Source of the DNA: Deltaproteobacteria bacterium
GTDB taxonomy: Bacteria > Desulfobacterota > Desulfuromonadia > Geobacterales > Pseudopelobacteraceae
Assembly (NCBI GenBank): GCA_030654645.1
Contig: JAURXC010000045.1
Coordinates: forward strand, 1 to 11,042
DNA length: 11,042 nt
Direction: 5' to 3'
A model generated the notes under the pieces. That model saw only the letters and a list, made by a program, of their open reading frames with translations. It had not been told where the DNA came from and made no database searches. The translations under genes and the position numbers were made by a program. Positions 6,056-11,042 of this stretch are shown here, in pieces (positions within the stretch are counted from its first letter, which is position 1; every line of letters begins with the position of its first letter).

Positions 6056-9000
6056 TCAGTTCCCCGAATAGGCATAGGTCTGGAAGAACATCTTGATATC
6101 ATCAACCGAGTTGATGAAGGTGTTCAGGCCGACGTCCTTGTTGAACAGCAGTGTCGAACCTGGGATGATCAGCATCCACTGGCTGTTCCAGACCGAGCGG
6201 CCGATCAGCCGGCTGTCGGTGGTGGCCTGACCAGGGTCGAAGGCGCCGCTGTAGGGATAGGCGCGGAAGTCGGACACCCTCCTGATCGCGGACAGCTCAT
6301 CGCTGAGCGAGTCGTTGACCGGGATAAAGTCGGGGTTTTTCAGATCGATGTCGCCCAGCGGGAACGGCACCGGCAGTTTCTGGTCCCGGACTTGCCATTC
6401 GCGGGTGGCAAAGCCGTCGCCGGTGGGTGAGCGCAGCACGTCGGCACCGGTGGGAACCAGGTAGACACGCGGGGTGCTGGAAAGCCCCAGGTTGTCGTAG
6501 TTCTGGAACCAGAGGCCGACGGAGCGGACCCTGGTGGCGAAGTTGCTGGTGCTGTAGGCGCTGTCTCCGCCGCTCAATGGCCAGCCGAAGAAGTTTTTGC
6601 CATAGGTTACGGTGGTCGGGAACCTGATCACGATACCCGGCTGCGGACCGGCGCTTTCCGGCGCAAATGGCCGGCAGTAGCGCTTGAACTCCGGAATTTT
6701 CCAGAGGTCGTCAACGTTGTGGTCCTTCAACACATCCCGCCAATCGCTGTTGGAGGTAGCATCCCCCTTGATCCGGAACAGCTCGGTGCGCAGCGAGAAT
6801 GGCGTGGTCTCGGTCTGCGGGTTGTTGAAGCCAAGTTGGGTCTTGTAGACACTGAAGTTCTGGGAGAGCCGCGCCATGGTGTCGGCCAGCCCGGGGAATC
6901 CGGCCTGGGGGATGCCGTTGCTGAGCACGCCCAGGGTCCGCTGCCGGGCGATCTCTCCCAGGAACTTCCTGCCGGCGCCGGATGCCGTGCCGAGCAGGTT
7001 GGTCTCGTAATCGTAGGCGGTAGCCGCCAGGTAGACGTATTTTGTCGCCAGATCGAACTGGGCCCGGTATTTCTGAATGGCATCGTTGCGGAAAACCCGG
7101 AAGCCCAGATCCTGGAAGCGGTACTCCTGAATCTCGGCGGCCGACTGGGCGCGCTTTTCGGCACGTTCGTCCATCAGACGAACCCCTTCGGCCAGGGTGG
7201 CCTGGTAATTCCCGATGGTCTGCTGCATGCCTTCCTTGAGCGAGTAGAGTTCCATCAGCTTCAGATCCAGGTCCGACATGCTGTTTTCCAGCTCCTTCAC
7301 CAGCTGGGAAACCTCATAGCTGGCGTCGGACTTGGCCAGTTTCAGATCCAGACCGGCCTGCATCCTTTCCTTGACCGTACCCAGGGAAAACTCGGCCATG
7401 TCCGTTACATCAGCGACTATATCATTCGCTGAAGTGATGACGGCAAATATGCCCTTTACCGCTGCCTTTGCCGAGGAGAGGATATCGCCTCCGGCGGCAA
7501 CGCCGGCGATGACATTATCCGGAACAGCTTCAATGACCGCGTCGCAGGCCAGACTGGCAATAGCGCTTACTCTTCTGAACACCATGCCTGTCGCATGCAA
7601 TGCATTTATGGTCGAGTCCAGGCCGATCTGCGCCCCCTCGTTCTGATCCCGCAACAGAATCTGGTGAGCCAGAATACCGTAGCGCTCCTCCAGGTTCGTC
7701 TTGGCAGCGTCGATTCCGCTCAGCTGGCTTTCATATTCCCTGAAAGCCTTATCATAGGCGGCCTTGGCCACAATCATGTCCGACAGGGCCTGTTGAACCC
7801 GACCCGGAGCCCGGCGTTTGGTAATCCAGCTCTGGGGTGCTTCCAGCCAGTTTTCCTGGGCGTTGATGTTGTAGCTGACCGTGTGGTCCGTACCGGCATC
7901 GATGGTGTAGTTCGACAGCCCCAGGGCCCAGAAGTCGGCCGGCAGCTTGTAATTCACCGAGTATGTTTTGTAACTGATGGCCGGCAACGGCGTGCCGCCG
8001 GTCAACTCGGTGCGGTTCACATAGTTGTAATGGAATATATCCGGGCCGTCATAGCCATCCGGGTAACTTTTGCCGGCGCCGATATCGTCGGGATAGGGAT
8101 AACCGAAGATCTCGATCAGCCGGTTCTTGTAATCCCGCTCCTGGTCGGTCAGGTTACTCTTGAAATCCTCCAGGGTGTCCTGATTCTGGCGCAGGCGCTG
8201 GGTATAGCCGTTGGCGAAATCATAGGAGGCGGTGGCATTGGCCAGCGCCTTTTCGGCGCGCTGGTAGATCTGCTCGAAGTGGGTATTACCCGCATCCACC
8301 TCAACCGGATCGATGTCGAAGGGCACCACCCCCTTGACCAGGCCGAGCGGATTGATGCCGTTGTCCACTTCAGTCATCTTTGACTGTATCAGGTGGAACT
8401 GGGTGGCAATCGACTTCAGCTCCGGCACCTTGCTCCGGTCGATCTTCTGTATCGCGTTAGGGTATTCGAGGCTTGGGAGCGTTTCCGCAACCAGCCGGCC
8501 GTCGTCGCCGGTCACATAATGAATGCGGGTAACGGTTTCAGGGTTGCTGACCGGCAGGATGGCATTGGCCGTTACCCAGTCAAAGTAGGCGGCCTGGCCG
8601 GCGCGGCGGGCCCATTCATCAACACCCCAGGCGCGATCGGTTGAGGTATCCTTGTATCCCTGCCACTGCCCGGCCGGATCGTCGGTGTAGAACTTGCGGT
8701 AGGTCAGATCGAGAATCTCGGCGCCGGTTTTTGCACGGGCGGCGGCGATCGAGGCAAACTTGCGCTCGTCCAGATAGTCAACCATGATCGGATTGCCGGC
8801 CACCAGCTGGAACTCCACCCTCGGCACCCAACTGTAACTCTCGTGCCTGAGCAGCCGGTAGTAGTAACTTATGGACTGCAGGTAGTGGCCCCAGGCATCG
8901 CCATGCCCCTGGGGATACATTATTTTCGCGTCACCGGCGTTGATCAGGCCGCTGGAGTCCTGATCGGTGATGTTGTAATTCTGGGCATAGGCCACCTCCC

Positions 9001-11042
9001 CCTCGCCCTGGGTGAAGTTCCAGATCAGGCGGTTGTAGTAGCAACTATTCCTGGTGCTGCCGGCCGAGTCGTCGCGTCCGCGCATCAGCGCAAGTTCCTC
9101 TTCCAGCAGGGAATCCACCTGGTTCTGGAAGGCGAACACCGATGGAGCCATGTTGCCGTATTCGGCGCTCATGGTGGAAAAACCGATGGTAGGGTCAACG
9201 GCGTCGGCGTAGGATTCGTTTGCCAGCGCCAGGTAGAAGGTGGCCAGCCTGCTGGAGATGTTCAGCAGGGCATCGTTGGTGGGGCCATAGTTCTGGCCGG
9301 CGTCAATGCTGAACTCGCGGGCCCGGTTCAAAACAGACTCATAGGCCGGAATCAGGCCGAGACTGTTCAGGTAGTCAGGGTCATTGCTGAAGGCAATCGC
9401 CCCCTCATATCGGCAACCGAACTGGGACAGCATGCTGACCATGGTGTTGGTGGCGCTGTTGCGGAAATCGGTCACCCTGGCCTCAAGCGGATTGAGACCG
9501 TCAACCACCCGCTTGACCCAGCCCAGCGCCAGCATCGGTTCGCTGAAGTTAGCTCCGCTCCAGCTGCTCCAGTTGTTGCTGTCATCCTGGGGAGTGACGG
9601 CGGTCGACGGATCCGACGGCACGGCAACCGCCGGCCAGGCGTGCTTGTAGTAGTAGCGCGCCGCCACCCAGTTATCCGACATGGTCAATGCCGAGGCTCC
9701 CTGGATGGTGATATCGGTCTGTCCCTTGCCGGTAGTGTTGACAGGATCGTTGAATTTCTCCCAGGGAGGCACGGCAGCCCCTTCGGCCGGTTTATCGGGA
9801 GTACCGGGCAGGGAAGTCCTGCCGGTCACCGGCTGATAGAACCACTCGAAGTAGAAATTCTCCGGTTCGCCGCCAAAATCGCCGGTGTAGTGCAGGGTCA
9901 GTTTTTCGTCAAACACGCTTTTCGGCTTGATCGCCTTGATCACACCCCGGAACACCGGAGCTTTTACAACCCGGATAACTTCAAGCGATACCGGCAAATC
10001 CCTGACAACGGAATCATCCGAATTGTTCACGGCTATGACCAGGTAACCCTCGCCCTGGGCCATGCCGGCGGTGAGAGCGTTCTTTTCTCCGACAATGGAG
10101 CGCGCCGCCGCGATTTTCCCGTCAGCATTCAACTGCAGCCCCAGTGGTATGCCCCATAACGTTTCCCAGGGATTTTTGCCGGTCTGCGGATCAGCTGTCT
10201 TTGAATAGGTCAATGCATCGTTGAAGGGGTTGATGATGTTGGCACCGGCAACATTCTGATAATTGAGCGAATTGGGATTCCTGCTCCGGTCATGGAGCGT
10301 GTCGATGGCCGCGCACCAGGCGTTGTCCGGAGTTGTTGCGCAATCGACGCCGGTCTGGGCCTTGAGACCGGTTTTCAGCGCTGTTTTTTCATCCCCGGTC
10401 ATCAGGTTCGGCAGCAGCCAGGGGGTCTCGCCTTCGGATGATATCCAGGCTCCCTTGAAACCGAGCTGCTTACGTGCCGGATCGTAAAACAGGCGTTCCT
10501 GCAGCGCGAAGGGGAGTTCGGGGAAGACCTCGATACCATTCACGGTTTCCTTCTTCAGTTTGGCCGGCAGCGCGGCAAGCGGCGCATAGAGGTACCGCTC
10601 GGGAGCATACAGCTTTGCCAGCGGACCGGCTCCCTTATATAGATTCTCGTCGTAAACGACTTCCGCCACCATTAAGTTCCTGAGATCCGGCAGCCCGTCC
10701 CTGGCGGTCGTCAGCGTATCACCCACCGCCAGCGCCGGCGCGGATGCCGGCCACTTGGTGATATAGGTTACATCAACCGGAGCGTCCCCTTCCTGGTACA
10801 TGTTTTCCTTTGGACCGAAATGCAGGAAGGGCAGAGCGTCCCCTTCCACCTTGGCCGTGAAGCCGACCGCGTCAGGCCAGTAGAAATCGGAACGCATGTA
10901 GTAGTACCACTGCATGACAAACCAGGATTTGGCCGACTCGTCAATGGTGTCGCCCTCCTTCCAGTTGGCGGCTTTTGCATAATGGGCCTTGTTATGATCT
11001 TTAAAGTGCCACTCCCTGCCGTCTGTTCCCGGCGCCACCAGC
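6056..11042 (-). CDS. Giant protein with Tc-toxin A-like C-terminal region; 5' end beyond window
   Basis: At least 1661 codons; the frame is open through the right edge (a GTG at 11038 is internal, preceded by CTG), so the true start is outside. Numbering from that GTG: residues 1-350 have no recognised domain; 360-470 look like an Ig/beta domain (LTLHYTGDFGG...FYFEWFY); 505-900 are mostly helical, with a dockerin/EF-hand-like loop DQDSSGLINAGD at 692-703; 915-975 and 1078-1125 are coiled coils. Residues 1145-1220 are rich in Ala/Val/Gly (AVPDNVIAGVAAGGDILSSA), followed by a long coiled coil (1223-1345) ending YVYLAATAYDYETNLL. Residues 1445-1660 are a beta-rich end (IPEFKRYCRPF, then WMLIIPGSTLLF and VDDIKMFFQTYAYSGN). 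This order parallels the shaft, membrane tip and TcB-binding end of TcA subunits, from memory of the family. It could instead be an uncharacterised giant secreted family that shares this tail. No cognate TcB/TcC gene is visible. Confidence 0.72.
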   Translation of the reverse strand, partial: LVAPGTDGREWHFKDHNKAHYAKAANWKEGDTIDESAKSWFVMQWYYYMRSDFYWPDAVGFTAKVEGDALPFLHFGPKENMYQEGDAPVDVTYITKWPASAPALAVGDTLTTARDGLPDLRNLMVAEVVYDENLYKGAGPLAKLYAPERYLYAPLAALPAKLKKETVNGIEVFPELPFALQERLFYDPARKQLGFKGAWISSEGETPWLLPNLMTGDEKTALKTGLKAQTGVDCATTPDNAWCAAIDTLHDRSRNPNSLNYQNVAGANIINPFNDALTYSKTADPQTGKNPWETLWGIPLGLQLNADGKIAAARSIVGEKNALTAGMAQGEGYLVIAVNNSDDSVVRDLPVSLEVIRVVKAPVFRGVIKAIKPKSVFDEKLTLHYTGDFGGEPENFYFEWFYQPVTGRTSLPGTPDKPAEGAAVPPWEKFNDPVNTTGKGQTDITIQGASALTMSDNWVAARYYYKHAWPAVAVPSDPSTAVTPQDDSNNWSSWSGANFSEPMLALGWVKRVVDGLNPLEARVTDFRNSATNTMVSMLSQFGCRYEGAIAFSNDPDYLNSLGLIPAYESVLNRAREFSIDAGQNYGPTNDALLNISSRLATFYLALANESYADAVDPTIGFSTMSAEYGNMAPSVFAFQNQVDSLLEEELALMRGRDDSAGSTRNSCYYNRLIWNFTQGEGEVAYAQNYNITDQDSSGLINAGDAKIMYPQGHGDAWGHYLQSISYYYRLLRHESYSWVPRVEFQLVAGNPIMVDYLDERKFASIAAARAKTGAEILDLTYRKFYTDDPAGQWQGYKDTSTDRAWGVDEWARRAGQAAYFDWVTANAILPVSNPETVTRIHYVTGDDGRLVAETLPSLEYPNAIQKIDRSKVPELKSIATQFHLIQSKMTEVDNGINPLGLVKGVVPFDIDPVEVDAGNTHFEQIYQRAEKALANATASYDFANGYTQRLRQNQDTLEDFKSNLTDQERDYKNRLIEIFGYPYPDDIGAGKSYPDGYDGPDIFHYNYVNRTELTGGTPLPAISYKTYSVNYKLPADFWALGLSNYTIDAGTDHTVSYNINAQENWLEAPQSWITKRRAPGRVQQALSDMIVAKAAYDKAFREYESQLSGIDAAKTNLEERYGILAHQILLRDQNEGAQIGLDSTINALHATGMVFRRVSAIASLACDAVIEAVPDNVIAGVAAGGDILSSAKAAVKGIFAVITSANDIVADVTDMAEFSLGTVKERMQAGLDLKLAKSDASYEVSQLVKELENSMSDLDLKLMELYSLKEGMQQTIGNYQATLAEGVRLMDERAEKRAQSAAEIQEYRFQDLGFRVFRNDAIQKYRAQFDLATKYVYLAATAYDYETNLLGTASGAGRKFLGEIARQRTLGVLSNGIPQAGFPGLADTMARLSQNFSVYKTQLGFNNPQTETTPFSLRTELFRIKGDATSNSDWRDVLKDHNVDDLWKIPEFKRYCRPFAPESAGPQPGIVIRFPTTVTYGKNFFGWPLSGGDSAYSTSNFATRVRSVGLWFQNYDNLGLSSTPRVYLVPTGADVLRSPTGDGFATREWQVRDQKLPVPFPLGDIDLKNPDFIPVNDSLSDELSAIRRVSDFRAYPYSGAFDPGQATTDSRLIGRSVWNSQWMLIIPGSTLLFNKDVGLNTFINSVDDIKMFFQTYAYSGN

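Noticed and set aside
6010..6105. Longer N-terminus for the beta-helix protein
   Set aside because: Starts at 6105 or 6054 would bury the signal peptide, and 6105 overlaps the giant gene; 6009 has GAGGTG at proper spacing.
7595..8383. 262-codon open frame on the plus strand
   Set aside because: Antisense shadow of the giant gene's coiled-coil region; low-complexity Val/Gly/Ile composition and no family resemblance.
8843..10159. 438-codon open frame on the plus strand
   Set aside because: It lies wholly antisense to the giant gene, has no convincing ribosome site or recognisable domain, and long antisense frames are expected in GC-rich DNA.
11033..11038. GTG at 11038 as the true start of the giant protein
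   Set aside because: The frame is open to the window edge, there is no visible ribosome site, and the sequence begins mid-domain without a signal peptide; the gene very likely continues to the right.

Overview
The window (about 11 kb, GC-rich) reads as accessory chromosomal DNA of a Gram-negative bacterium. The style of the surface proteins (choice-of-anchor Q, InlB-like Cys/Gly/Ser repeats, a short C-terminal 'KGGYD' module) and the Tat-exported ABC-type binding protein suggest the Geobacter / Desulfuromonadota group. This is inferred from protein style; no phylogenetic marker gene is present. All supported genes lie on the minus strand, so transcription runs from the right end to the left end of the window. 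Both window edges cut a gene. I see no tRNA, rRNA, CRISPR array, integrase or transposase.

Right part (11042 to 3733), unit 1. The C-terminal ~1660 residues of a giant protein (N-terminus outside the window) are followed after 46 bases by a 758-residue secreted beta-helix protein. The last ~600 residues of the giant protein have the layout of the pore-forming and TcB-binding end of Tc-toxin A subunits: long coiled coils flanking a small-residue/hydrophobic hairpin, then a C-terminal beta domain. The beta-helix protein has a signal peptide, a calcium-loop motif, a parallel beta-helix, a choice-of-anchor Q domain, an Ig-like domain and an InlB-like repeat. The unit ends at a strong hairpin terminator at 3675-3706.

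Middle (3495-3732). A 238-base intergenic region holds that terminator, an AT-rich tract, a weak candidate promoter and a small inverted repeat upstream of the next unit.

Left part (3494 to 1), unit 2. A Tat-exported type-1 periplasmic binding protein with no transporter genes beside it is followed by a GNAT acetyltransferase, a 99-residue DUF6916-like protein whose start overlaps the GNAT stop by 8 bases, and three tandem phage-tail-collar (microcystin-dependent-protein, MdpB-like) proteins. The third is cut by the left edge. Between collar genes 1 and 2 lies a long inverted repeat made of two REP-like hairpins (a BIME-like element).

Most interesting reading: two adjacent co-oriented units encode exported or surface products, one built on a Tc-toxin-like giant protein plus a beta-helix partner, the other on tail-collar proteins with a small conserved-looking helper set. 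No other phage structural genes are visible, so the collar genes look like a stand-alone cassette rather than a prophage. That the two units form one system is a hypothesis only.
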